Below, one piece after another: positions 8,581 to 16,306 of a stretch of DNA of 32,787 nt (position 1 is its first letter; every line of letters starts with the position of its first letter). The stretch comes from Ignavibacteria bacterium. GTDB lineage: Bacteria > Bacteroidota > Ignavibacteria > Ch128b. Under the pieces are notes generated by a model. That model worked only from the letters and a program-made list of their open reading frames with translations, ran no database searches and had not been told where the DNA came from. Made by a program: the position numbers and the translations under genes. The stretch lies in assembly GCA_026415235.1 (NCBI GenBank), contig JAOAHM010000062.1, forward strand, positions 1 through 32,787, written 5' to 3'.

Positions 8581-8976
8581 TTAATTATTTTTTGCACCTT
8601 CTTTAACCCAAGTGCGTATGGCTTTAATTTGTTTTTGAGTTAAAGGTGGTCGTCCAGGTGGAGGCATTGGATAGGTTGACCTTCCCTCGATTGAAAGAAC
8701 AAGTAAACTCGCATCGGGATTGCCTGGATAAACAATCACATAACTCGCCGTAGTATTTTGATGTGAAGTCAAACTTAATCCACCAGCTTTTGATTGGTCA
8801 TCATGACAGCCTGAAGTTGCACAACGAACATTGAAAATTGGTTGAATGTGTCGGTTATAAGAAATGTTTGTTTCAGGAATATCATCATCTGAAGGTAGAT
8901 TAATTTGATCATCACAAGATGTGAGGGTGAAAAAGGAGATTATTAATATTGTTAACTTAAATACTCTCATATTCAT
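8581..8976 (-). CDS. Small lipoprotein with cytochrome c-like (planctomycete-type) domain
   Basis: 131 residues from ATG 8976; ATG 8970 is equally possible. A further upstream ATG at 9006 would put extra lysines ahead of the signal and is less likely. A hydrophobic stretch ends in the lipobox LTSC, so the protein is probably a membrane lipoprotein. The mature part has ISYNRHIQPIFNVRC, the heme-like motif CATSGCH (spacing CX4CH instead of CXXCH), GGLSL, YPGNPDASLL, a possible Met ligand in TYPMPPPG, and WVKEGA at the end. This layout matches the planctomycete-type cytochrome c domain. It may carry heme and move electrons in the periplasm, but heme attachment is inference. It is monocistronic and divergent from the long envelope operon. 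Confidence 0.7.
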   Translation of the reverse strand: MNMRVFKLTILIISFFTLTSCDDQINLPSDDDIPETNISYNRHIQPIFNVRCATSGCHDDQSKAGGLSLTSHQNTTASYVIVYPGNPDASLLVLSIEGRSTYPMPPPGRPPLTQKQIKAIRTWVKEGAKNN

Positions 8977-9069
8977 TTTATTTTTTTTCAATAATAGTTT
9001 TATCAACTGAATAAAAAAATAAAGACATATGTGAAGTAAATTTTTATATTAGCAAAAAGGTTTATTGGA

Positions 9070-10056
9070 ATGAATTTTAAGTCAATTCCTTTGTTTTTAA
9101 GTGCAAATCAAAAAATTAAAAAAATTGGTTTACCTTTATTAAAGGTAATTGTTGGGTTAGGATTGTTGATTTATTTTGTCCAAAAGATATCATTCAGAGA
9201 ATTAATCACTTCTATTTATTCAATAAATTTTTTTCTTTTTTTCATAGCAATTATACTTTCACTTTTGAACATATACATTCAACAAATTCGATGGAAGTCG
9301 CTCGTTAAAAACGAAAACCAATCAATTGATAACAAAACAATTTTCAAATCTCTCCTAATCGGATTTAGTGCTGGGACATTTACTCCAGCAAGAAGTGGTG
9401 AATATTTTTTAAGAAAACTCCCATTATCACAAATTAGTTTAACTTCAACAATTACTTTGACTTTTATTGACAAAATGATGCTTCTGGTCAATGTGATTTT
9501 TTGGGGTGCACTTGTTTCTTTTGGTATGATGATTTTTTACTATGAAGTTGATTTATATGTAACCGCTTCACTTTTCATCTTATTCATTACTTTCTTCACA
9601 GCATTTTTTATGATTATTTATTCGAGAAGATTTTACAACTACCTGAAAGAAATTAAACAACGATACAATATCAAGTTCAAATTTTTGAAGAAATTAATTG
9701 AACCACTTTCCGAATTGAGTAATCAACTTATATCAAAGTTACTCATGCTTGCATTTCTTAATTATGTTGTGATTGTCTTGGAGTTTGCTGTGATTGTATT
9801 AAGTTTTGGAGTAGATATTAATTTCGCTCAACTTTTAGTTGCTGCTATGATGGTCTATTTTTCAAAAACATTAATTCCATCAATAACCTTTGGTGAAATT
9901 GGAATTCGTGAAGGTGCAGCAATTTACTTTTTTGGAATTTTTGGATGTGCAGAAGCTGTTGCGTTTAATAGTTCAATGTTTCTCTTTATTTTGAATTTAC
10001 TTCTTCCATCTTTAGTCGGATTGTTCTTCTTGATTAGCTTGAAAAGGGCAGAATGA
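9070..10056 (+). CDS. Flippase-like integral membrane protein (UPF0104 / lysylphosphatidylglycerol synthase TM domain)
   Basis: 328 residues with about seven or eight hydrophobic segments. GFSAGTFTPARSGEYFLRK (about 97-115) corresponds to the conserved loop of the UPF0104 family (as in AglD and the MprF membrane domain), usually written G...P.R.GE. A second conserved region, FGEIGIREGAAIYFFGIFG, sits near 277-295. Family members are thought to translocate or help transfer lipid-linked compounds across the inner membrane. It opens the long plus-strand gene run. The next gene begins inside its stop codon (ATGA at 10053-10056), so a role with the following glycosyltransferase is likely. The exact substrate is unknown. 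Confidence 0.8.
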   Translation: MNFKSIPLFLSANQKIKKIGLPLLKVIVGLGLLIYFVQKISFRELITSIYSINFFLFFIAIILSLLNIYIQQIRWKSLVKNENQSIDNKTIFKSLLIGFSAGTFTPARSGEYFLRKLPLSQISLTSTITLTFIDKMMLLVNVIFWGALVSFGMMIFYYEVDLYVTASLFILFITFFTAFFMIIYSRRFYNYLKEIKQRYNIKFKFLKKLIEPLSELSNQLISKLLMLAFLNYVVIVLEFAVIVLSFGVDINFAQLLVAAMMVYFSKTLIPSITFGEIGIREGAAIYFFGIFGCAEAVAFNSSMFLFILNLLLPSLVGLFFLISLKRAE

Positions 10057-11198
10057 ATTTGAGTTTGATAGAGCTGATTAATTTTGCACTCTGGATTTTT
10101 TTTGGTTTATATTTTCTCTTCATAATTTTTTTACTTAGGGGAATTTTCAAGGTGAAATTTGTCTCAAATGAAAATAAATTAAAAGCATCTATCATTGTTC
10201 CATTCAGAAATGAAGCACATAAGTTACGAAGGTGTGTTTTATCAATTCTTCAACAGAATTTTGAAAGAGATAGATATGAAATAATATTAGTTGACGATAA
10301 CTCAAATGATGATTACTTAAATTCAATTTACGATTTGATTGAAAAAGAAAAGATTAGATTAATTAAACTCGAAAATCACTCTGGCAAGAAAAGAGCAATC
10401 GAAAAAGGAATATCTGAAGCTGCAAACGAAATTATCGTAACAACTGATGCTGATTGTTATCACTCTAAAAACTGGTTGAAATCATTAATCGAGACATTTG
10501 ATGAGCAAACTGGATTTGTTGCAGGAAAGGTTGTTTACTCAAAGACTAAAAATCTTTTTGAAGAATTTCAGAAAATTGAATTTGCAAGTTTAGTGAGCAT
10601 TGGTTCTGCTTTTATTGGAAATAATATTCCACTACTCGCAAATGGTGCGAGTTGTGCGTATCGAAAAGACTTGTTTTTTCAAGTTGGTGGATTTCAGGAT
10701 AACATAAACTTAGCATCAGGTGATGAAGAATTTTTAATGCAAAAAATCCATTTCGATACGGAATATGAAGTTAAATTTTGTGCAGCAAGAGAAAGTGTAA
10801 CTTTCACCGAACCAATTCACTCAATCAAAAAATTTATCAATCAAAGAAAGAGATGGGTTTCGAAAGTCCCATTTTACAGAAATAAAATTTTGCTCCCTGT
10901 TCTAAGTATACTTTATTCGTTTTATGTTTTATTTCTGATATCAATCATCATTTTGATTTTCAATCAAAGTTTTTTTGAAACTATATTTCAAATTTTTATC
11001 GTGAAAAATCTAATTGATTTTGTTTTTATGATTAAAGGATTTCATTTACTCGAATTAACAAACAAAAAGTCTGAACTTTTCAAATTGATTTTACTTTTTC
11101 CCATTGCTGAAATTTTTCATTTGATTTATATTTCGATTGTTCCTGTTCTAAGTTATCTCACTGGTTTTAATTGGAAAGGAAGAGATTTCAAAAGATGA
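10053..11198 (+). CDS. Membrane-associated family 2 glycosyltransferase
   Basis: 381 residues. An N-terminal membrane helix is at about 8-30, and a GT-A domain starts with SIIVPFRNE. Visible motifs are VDDNSNDD, TTDADC (the metal-binding DxD), SGDEEFL (acidic catalytic region) and QRKRW (QxxRW). Several C-terminal membrane segments follow. This architecture matches processive or lipid-acceptor GT2 enzymes of the cellulose/chitin/hyaluronan synthase type, although it is shorter than cellulose synthases. It shares 4 bp with the flippase-like gene before and 4 bp with the deacetylase after. A second GT2 of similar layout lies two genes on. Donor and acceptor sugars cannot be inferred. Confidence 0.85.
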   Translation: MNLSLIELINFALWIFFGLYFLFIIFLLRGIFKVKFVSNENKLKASIIVPFRNEAHKLRRCVLSILQQNFERDRYEIILVDDNSNDDYLNSIYDLIEKEKIRLIKLENHSGKKRAIEKGISEAANEIIVTTDADCYHSKNWLKSLIETFDEQTGFVAGKVVYSKTKNLFEEFQKIEFASLVSIGSAFIGNNIPLLANGASCAYRKDLFFQVGGFQDNINLASGDEEFLMQKIHFDTEYEVKFCAARESVTFTEPIHSIKKFINQRKRWVSKVPFYRNKILLPVLSILYSFYVLFLISIIILIFNQSFFETIFQIFIVKNLIDFVFMIKGFHLLELTNKKSELFKLILLFPIAEIFHLIYISIVPVLSYLTGFNWKGRDFKR

Positions 11199-11827
11199 GA
11201 TTTATTTATATCGAACCACCAAAAATTGTTCGAAAAATTTTTCGTGATTTTATTTGGGAGAATAATAACGACGAAATTTTAATCACGATTGACGATGGTC
11301 CTTTTCCAAGTGTAACAGAAAACATTTTACGATTTCTTAATTCAACACGAACCAAAGCTCTCTTTTTCGTAACAGGAAAAAATGTAAAACAGAATTTTTT
11401 TCTCTTCGAAGAAATTTTAGATGATGGACATTTTGTTGCAAATCACTCTTTTAATCATTCTAAAGAAATGACCAAGATGGATTTAGATGAATTGAGAATG
11501 GAAATTATTTCAACGGAAGGAATGATTTCTTTCAAAAAAAATTTTAGGAAACTTTTCAGACCACCTTATGGAAAAATCAATCTTCGAATGAATAGAGCAT
11601 TGAAAGAAATGAATTATAAAATTTTTATGTGGTCATTACTAACAGAAGATTATCTTGGTGATTTTAAATTAGTAAAAAAAAATCTTGATAAGCATTTAAG
11701 AAAAAATTCAATTGTAGTCTTTCATAACAATCCAAAATCACAAAACATTATTGAGGCATCGTTAGATTATACTTTTAATCTTGCTGAAAAAAGAGGATAT
11801 AAAATTGGAAGCACTTTCAATTTTTGA
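11195..11827 (+). CDS. NodB-type polysaccharide deacetylase, no visible signal peptide
   Basis: 210 residues from ATG 11195, whose ATGA overlaps the preceding stop; a TTG at 11171 is possible but would lengthen the overlap. The NodB domain is complete: TIDDGPFPS (Asp33, Asp34), NHSFNH (His84, His88 as metal ligands), RPPYG near 122, a Trp in MWSLLTED and VVFHNN with His177. These enzymes remove N- or O-acetyl groups from sugars. Most act outside the cytoplasm, yet no signal peptide or membrane helix is evident here. A cytoplasmic enzyme acting on a lipid-linked or nucleotide-linked sugar is one reading. It is sandwiched between two GT2 genes with overlapping ends. Confidence 0.85.
   Translation: MRFIYIEPPKIVRKIFRDFIWENNNDEILITIDDGPFPSVTENILRFLNSTRTKALFFVTGKNVKQNFFLFEEILDDGHFVANHSFNHSKEMTKMDLDELRMEIISTEGMISFKKNFRKLFRPPYGKINLRMNRALKEMNYKIFMWSLLTEDYLGDFKLVKKNLDKHLRKNSIVVFHNNPKSQNIIEASLDYTFNLAEKRGYKIGSTFNF
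11792..11797 (+). promoter_or_regulatory. Ribosome binding site that favours a TTG start at 11805
   Basis: AGAGGA sits 7 bases before TTG at 11805, inside the end of the deacetylase gene. No ATG is available near the beginning of this frame, and the other option, TTG at 11781, has no comparable purine run. This selects 11805 as the start of the second GT2 gene. Confidence 0.55.
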
Positions 11828-12908
11828 AATTGTTTTTATTATCACAATTGCCTTTTATACCGTTCAACAAAAAATTTTCATAACAGGATTTAGAAGAAAA
11901 CTTAAAACAAATGATAATTACGTACCATCAGTTACAATTATTGTCGCTGCACGAAATGAAGAAAGGAACATCAGAGAATGTTTGCGTTCTTTAGTTCAAA
12001 TTGATTATCCAAGAGAAAAACTTGAAATCATAATTGTTGATGACTACTCGTCGGATAATACTGGTAAAATTATTGATGAATTCTCAGCTCAATTTCCATT
12101 CGTAAAAAAAATTATTCCAACACAAAAAATTATTTCAAAACCTGGCAAGACAAATGCAATAGTAAACGGAATTAAAAACTCAAAAGGTGAAATTATTTTC
12201 ACCACCGATGCTGATTGTGTTGTTCAACCAACTTGGATTAAAACACAAATAAAATATTTCACTGATAATGTAGGTGTTGTTACTGGTTTTACTTTTCAAA
12301 AAGCATACTCTCAATTCACTGGAATGCAGAATTTGGATTGGGTTTATCTTTTAACCGTTGCAGCAGGAACAATCAATCTTGGTTTACCTCTTAGTTGCAT
12401 TGGAAACAATATGGCTTATAGAAGAGATGCTTACGATTGGGTTGGTGGTTATGAAAACATTAAGTTCAGTGTAACAGAAGATTTTGCTTTACTTCACAAA
12501 ATTCATAAGCACACTCATTATGATGTTGTCTTTCCAACCGATCCTGAAGGAATTAATCAATCCGAACCTTGTCCTGATTGGAAAACATTATATCGTCAAA
12601 AACATCGTTGGGGGATTGGTGGACTTGATGCACCATTCGTCGGATTTGTAATTATGTTCTGGGGATGGTTTAGTCATCTTTTGATTTTGTTACAAATTAT
12701 GTTTGGAAGTGTTTTAACTCTGTTCTTAACAGCAATTAAATTTTTAAGTGATTTTATTTTTCTTTTAATACCATTAAAAAAGTTCAAGATGGTAGATCAA
12801 TTAAAGTATTTCTTTGCATTTGAAATCTACTTTATCTTGTATGTATTAATCTTACCTTTCGTTGTTTTTTTTGATAAGAAGGTAATTTGGAAAGAAAGAG
12901 AATACTAA
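11805..12908 (+). CDS. Second membrane-associated family 2 glycosyltransferase
   Basis: 367 residues with the TTG start at 11805. An N-terminal membrane helix (IFEIVFIITIAFYTV) precedes a GT-A domain with TIIVAARNEERNI, VDDYSSDNTG, TTDADC, VTEDFALLHKI (TED) and QKHRWGIGG (QxxRW). Two or three membrane segments close the protein. The D, DxD, TED and QxxRW set is the classical motif series of processive synthases. It overlaps the deacetylase gene by 23 bp. It is diverged from the GT2 at 10053 but shares its architecture, so the pair may add successive sugars to one acceptor. The deacetylase encoded between them probably works on the same product. Confidence 0.84.
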   Translation: MEALSIFEIVFIITIAFYTVQQKIFITGFRRKLKTNDNYVPSVTIIVAARNEERNIRECLRSLVQIDYPREKLEIIIVDDYSSDNTGKIIDEFSAQFPFVKKIIPTQKIISKPGKTNAIVNGIKNSKGEIIFTTDADCVVQPTWIKTQIKYFTDNVGVVTGFTFQKAYSQFTGMQNLDWVYLLTVAAGTINLGLPLSCIGNNMAYRRDAYDWVGGYENIKFSVTEDFALLHKIHKHTHYDVVFPTDPEGINQSEPCPDWKTLYRQKHRWGIGGLDAPFVGFVIMFWGWFSHLLILLQIMFGSVLTLFLTAIKFLSDFIFLLIPLKKFKMVDQLKYFFAFEIYFILYVLILPFVVFFDKKVIWKEREY

Positions 12909-12948
12909 ATTTTTTTATTAAAATTTTGAGAAAGAAAAAATTTTGAAG

Positions 12949-13947
12949 ATGCTTATACTTTGTAACTATTATGTTACATATCGTTGCAACGCTGATTGTG
13001 AGTTCTGTCATTTCGGATTTTCAACTGAATTGAACAGAACTCCCTTTGCAAGAGAAGAGGATGTTTTTTCAAATCTTCCTCAACTTCGTCAACTTGGTGT
13101 GAAGTTTATTGATTTCACTGGTGGTGAGCCACTTCTTCACAAAAGTATTCATCTTTTTGTGGAAGAAGCAAAGAAACTCAAGATGCAAACGAGCATCACA
13201 ACGAATTGTTTACTTTATCCAAAATTTGCAGAAAAACTTGCTGGCAAAGTTGATTTGCTTCACTTCTCATTAGACTCACCTGATGAAGAAGAGCACAATA
13301 GAATTCGTAGAATAAATTGTTTTAACTCTGTAATTGAAAGTATAAAAATTGCAAAATCAATTGGCGAGTTTCCCGATATTTTATTCACCGTAACGAACGA
13401 AACTTATAAAAAATTACCTCGCATGTACGAACTCGCACAAAAGTATGATTTAGTTTTAATTGTTAATCCAGTTTTCAGCTACTTTGGAAATCCTGGACTT
13501 TCCATCGAAGCACTTGATTACATTGAAGATTTTTGTTCCGACAAATTAAATCTTTATATCAATCCAAGTTTCATTGAATTAAGAAGAAAAGGAGGGAACA
13601 ATCCAGATAAACCTTTATGCAAAGCTGTTTCAAGAGTAATTGTAATTTCACCATACAATGAAATAATTCTTCCTTGCTATCATTTTGGTAACAAAACAGT
13701 TAAGATTGATAGACCACTCAAGGAAATTAGAAATTCTGATTTGATAAGATATTATCAATCAATGGAAGGAAGATTTGATTTCTGCAAGGGTTGCACAGTG
13801 AATTGTTATTTCGAACCTTCCTTTGCTTTTCCCACAAATTACTTCGGAATAAAGAGTGTCCCATCTAAATTTTATTATGGCTTTCACAAATTAATTAAAC
13901 AGAAAATTCTTAAATTAGAAACCAAATTTTTAGGAATGAAAAGATAG
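12949..13947 (+). CDS. Radical SAM protein with SPASM-like C-terminal cysteines
   Basis: 332 residues from ATG 12949; a TTG at 12943 is an alternative. The [4Fe-4S]/SAM motif CNADCEFC (CX3CX2C) is near residues 13-20, followed by FTGGEPLLH and LHFSLDSP, standard for the radical SAM barrel. A second group of cysteines in the last third (CKAVSR, LPCYHFG, FCKGCTVNCYF) suggests an auxiliary cluster as in SPASM or twitch domains. Such enzymes modify peptides, sugars or lipids. No small precursor peptide gene is adjacent. It lies 40 bp after the second GT2 gene and 3 bp before the next gene, so modification of a glycan or lipid in this pathway is plausible but unproven. Confidence 0.82.
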   Translation: MLILCNYYVTYRCNADCEFCHFGFSTELNRTPFAREEDVFSNLPQLRQLGVKFIDFTGGEPLLHKSIHLFVEEAKKLKMQTSITTNCLLYPKFAEKLAGKVDLLHFSLDSPDEEEHNRIRRINCFNSVIESIKIAKSIGEFPDILFTVTNETYKKLPRMYELAQKYDLVLIVNPVFSYFGNPGLSIEALDYIEDFCSDKLNLYINPSFIELRRKGGNNPDKPLCKAVSRVIVISPYNEIILPCYHFGNKTVKIDRPLKEIRNSDLIRYYQSMEGRFDFCKGCTVNCYFEPSFAFPTNYFGIKSVPSKFYYGFHKLIKQKILKLETKFLGMKR

Positions 13948-13950
13948 TTA

Positions 13951-14805
13951 ATGATGAAAAAAATTTTTCTGGTAGTTCTTCTCATTGCATCACAAATTTT
14001 CTCGCAGTCATTCTACAATAGCCGAAGTTATTCGAGAACAATATTCTTTCCCGAAGGACATCTTTTTCCGATTAACTTTTCTGATCCATTGGAACCAAAA
14101 ATTGGAACTCAGTTTTATTTAGATGATAAAAGTCTCGAACTAAACATAGGAGCTTCGAAAGATATTATTCACCATAGATTTGATTATTGGAATAAGGTTG
14201 GTTTTGGAATTGAATTTTTCAATTGGACACTTCTTAATCGTGAAGCAGAATTTCGTTTTCCAGTAATTGCTGCAGATTATCTTTTCGGTGGTTACTTTGT
14301 TTACTATCACAATGGATATAAAATTGATTGGGCAAATCGAATTCGAATTACACATATCTCAGCACATCTTTCAGATGGTGCTTATAGTAACCAACTTTCT
14401 CAATGGAAAGGTAATCGTCCATTTACTTATAGCAGAGAGTTTGTTCAATGGACATCTACATTCATTCACAAAAACATCAAATTAAATTTTGATGCTCTTT
14501 ATTTATTTCATTCAATTCCTGAATGGAAGTACAATACAATTTTTGGGTTTGGTACAGAAACAATACTAATTGGCTTCCCTGAGATATTTACAAAAATCTT
14601 TAGTGGATTTGATTTGAAGTTTCAAAAAGTCCGTGGAGATAAGTTTGAAACAAATAAAAATTTTTCCACAGGATTTATTTTTGGAAATGAAGAATTGCCT
14701 CACCTTAGAATTGCTTATCAATTTTATCACGGTTACAATTTTCATGGACAATTTTTCAATCAGAAACTTAAACAATCTTTCATTAATCTAAGTTTGGTAT
14801 TATAA
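13951..14805 (+). CDS. Predicted outer-membrane protein, DUF1207-like
   Basis: 284 residues starting MMKK (ATG 13951 or 13954), with a signal peptide ending near SQIFSQ. The mature region has FFPEGHLFPINFSDPLEPKIG, then ITHISAHLSDGAY, which recall the DUF1207 family (a LFPPLxADPxEPR block and an H.S.HLGDEY block). Alternating strands and an end in SFINLSLVL support a barrel in the outer membrane. Family function is unknown. It starts 3 bp after the radical SAM gene and its stop directly touches the ATG of the protease gene. The family match is by memory of motifs and could be wrong; the outer-membrane location is firmer. Confidence 0.55.
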   Translation: MMKKIFLVVLLIASQIFSQSFYNSRSYSRTIFFPEGHLFPINFSDPLEPKIGTQFYLDDKSLELNIGASKDIIHHRFDYWNKVGFGIEFFNWTLLNREAEFRFPVIAADYLFGGYFVYYHNGYKIDWANRIRITHISAHLSDGAYSNQLSQWKGNRPFTYSREFVQWTSTFIHKNIKLNFDALYLFHSIPEWKYNTIFGFGTETILIGFPEIFTKIFSGFDLKFQKVRGDKFETNKNFSTGFIFGNEELPHLRIAYQFYHGYNFHGQFFNQKLKQSFINLSLVL

Positions 14806-15816
14806 ATGGAAGAATACTATCAATTAGAAGAAGAAAAACCGAAAACCACCACAAGTTTACTAAAAGGTAAATTTTCCTTTTTGATTAATGTTGCGTTGTT
14901 TTTGATAACTTTTTTCACAACTACAATTGCGGGAGTAGCTTGGATTTTAGGTCCAGCTGCAGCTTTCAATCTAAATAATTTTGAGGTAGGCTTACCGTAT
15001 TCAATTTCAATTCTTTTTGTTTTGGGTGTGCATGAGTTCGGACATTACTTTGCTGCTAAGTATCATCGAGTGAAAGCGACTTTACCATACTTCATCCCAT
15101 TTCCAGTGACGGATATGTTTTTAAATTTTGGAACGCTTGGTGCTGTGATTAAAACTCAGTCGGTTATTCCAGATAAGAAAGCAATGTTTGATATTGGTGT
15201 TGCAGGTCCAATTGCAAGTTTTTTTGCTTCAGTTGGATTGTTAATCTATGGATTTACCCATCTTCCTGGTGTTCAATACATCCTTCATATTCATCCAGAT
15301 TATTTCAGTCCAATAAAAAATCCAGATGCACTCGAGCTTGAGTTTGGAACTAATCTAATTTATATCACACTTCAACAACTTTTCACAAATCCAGAGGTAG
15401 ATTTTGTTCCACCGATGACAGAAATTTATCATTATCCTTATTTGTGTGTAGGTTGGTTTGGTTTGTTTGTAACTGCGATGAATTTGATTCCTGTTGGACA
15501 ATTGGATGGTGGACACATTTCTTACTCTTTGTTCTCATCTCAAACTCATAGAAGAATTGCTGATTTAAGTTTTGTCTTGCTTGTTGTTTTTGGAATGCTT
15601 GGATTTGTTTCGGAATATTTTAATTGGAATGTACCGATTGGTTGGACAGGTTGGCTTTTCTGGGCATTGATACTGAAATTTTTTGTGAAGCTTTATCATC
15701 CTGAAGTGCCAGATATTACTGAACTTGATCCAAGAAGAAAAATGATTGGTTACTTTGCAATTTTCATCTTTGTAGTAAGTTTCATCCCTGCACCGTTTTA
15801 TATTAAATTACCGTGA
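14806..15816 (+). CDS. Site-2 protease family (M50) membrane metalloprotease
   Basis: 336 residues with about seven membrane segments after a charged cytoplasmic N-terminus. The zinc site is clear: VHEFGHYFAAK (His76, Glu77, His80) and NLIPVGQLDGGH (LDGGH at 233-237, with the third ligand Asp234). Between them is FDIGVAGPIASF, also conserved in the family. Site-2 proteases cut transmembrane segments, often to release regulators such as anti-sigma factors, or clear signal peptides. There is no PDZ domain, so it resembles the simpler EGY-like members. ATG follows the previous stop with no gap. Its place in an envelope operon hints at surface-stress control, but no anti-sigma factor gene is in the window. 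Confidence 0.87.
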   Translation: MEEYYQLEEEKPKTTTSLLKGKFSFLINVALFLITFFTTTIAGVAWILGPAAAFNLNNFEVGLPYSISILFVLGVHEFGHYFAAKYHRVKATLPYFIPFPVTDMFLNFGTLGAVIKTQSVIPDKKAMFDIGVAGPIASFFASVGLLIYGFTHLPGVQYILHIHPDYFSPIKNPDALELEFGTNLIYITLQQLFTNPEVDFVPPMTEIYHYPYLCVGWFGLFVTAMNLIPVGQLDGGHISYSLFSSQTHRRIADLSFVLLVVFGMLGFVSEYFNWNVPIGWTGWLFWALILKFFVKLYHPEVPDITELDPRRKMIGYFAIFIFVVSFIPAPFYIKLP

Positions 15817-15832
15817 TTAAAGAGAAATAAAA

Positions 15833-16306
15833 ATGTTAATGAGAAAAGTAAATAAAAATATTTTTTCAATGCTTTTGATTTTATTACTAATCTTATTTTC
15901 AAGTTGTGAGAAAAAATATTCTGAAGTGATTGATCCAATTCAAAATGTTCCACCAATAGTTAGAAATCTTCAAGCACCTGATACACTTACTCTTCATCCA
16001 ACAGATACTTTGAAGATTATTGTGAGTGTAGAAGCTTTTGATCCAGATGGAAAAGAAGATTTGAAAAATGTTTTCTTCAATTCTTACTTACCAGATGGAA
16101 GTCCTTCAAGAAGTAATCCAATCTATCTTTTTGATGATGGTAACTTACAAGCAAATGGCGATTTAAATGCTAACGATGGAATTTATTCAAGAATAATTAT
16201 TCTTCCACCAAATACACCGAAAGGAAAATATCGTTTTGATTTTCAAGCTGTTGATAAAAAGAACGAAGTAAGCAATATCATTTCACATAACATAGTAGTG
16301 CGATGA
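15833..16306 (+). CDS. Lipoprotein with Ig-like/bacterial surface domain
   Basis: 157 residues. Charged residues, a strongly hydrophobic stretch and the lipobox LFSSC at about 24-28 mark a lipoprotein. The mature part has IVSVEAFDPDGKEDLKNV, FDDG, and NANDGIYSR ahead of GKYRFDFQAVDKKNEVSN. This resembles an Ig-like fold found in surface proteins that hold calcium-type Asp clusters (FDPDG, DLNANDG). ATG 15833 is preceded by AAAGAG; the ATG at 15839 is another choice. Its last codon region overlaps the next gene by 4 bp (ATGA), so it is translated together with the T9SS cargo gene and may be a partner of it. No precise function can be given. Confidence 0.68.
   Translation: MLMRKVNKNIFSMLLILLLILFSSCEKKYSEVIDPIQNVPPIVRNLQAPDTLTLHPTDTLKIIVSVEAFDPDGKEDLKNVFFNSYLPDGSPSRSNPIYLFDDGNLQANGDLNANDGIYSRIIILPPNTPKGKYRFDFQAVDKKNEVSNIISHNIVVR

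Noticed and set aside
12909-12948. Possible small precursor peptide gene for the radical SAM/SPASM-like protein.
   Set aside because: The gap is only 40 bp and the downstream gap 3 bp; neither holds an open frame, so a peptide-modifying system is not supported here.
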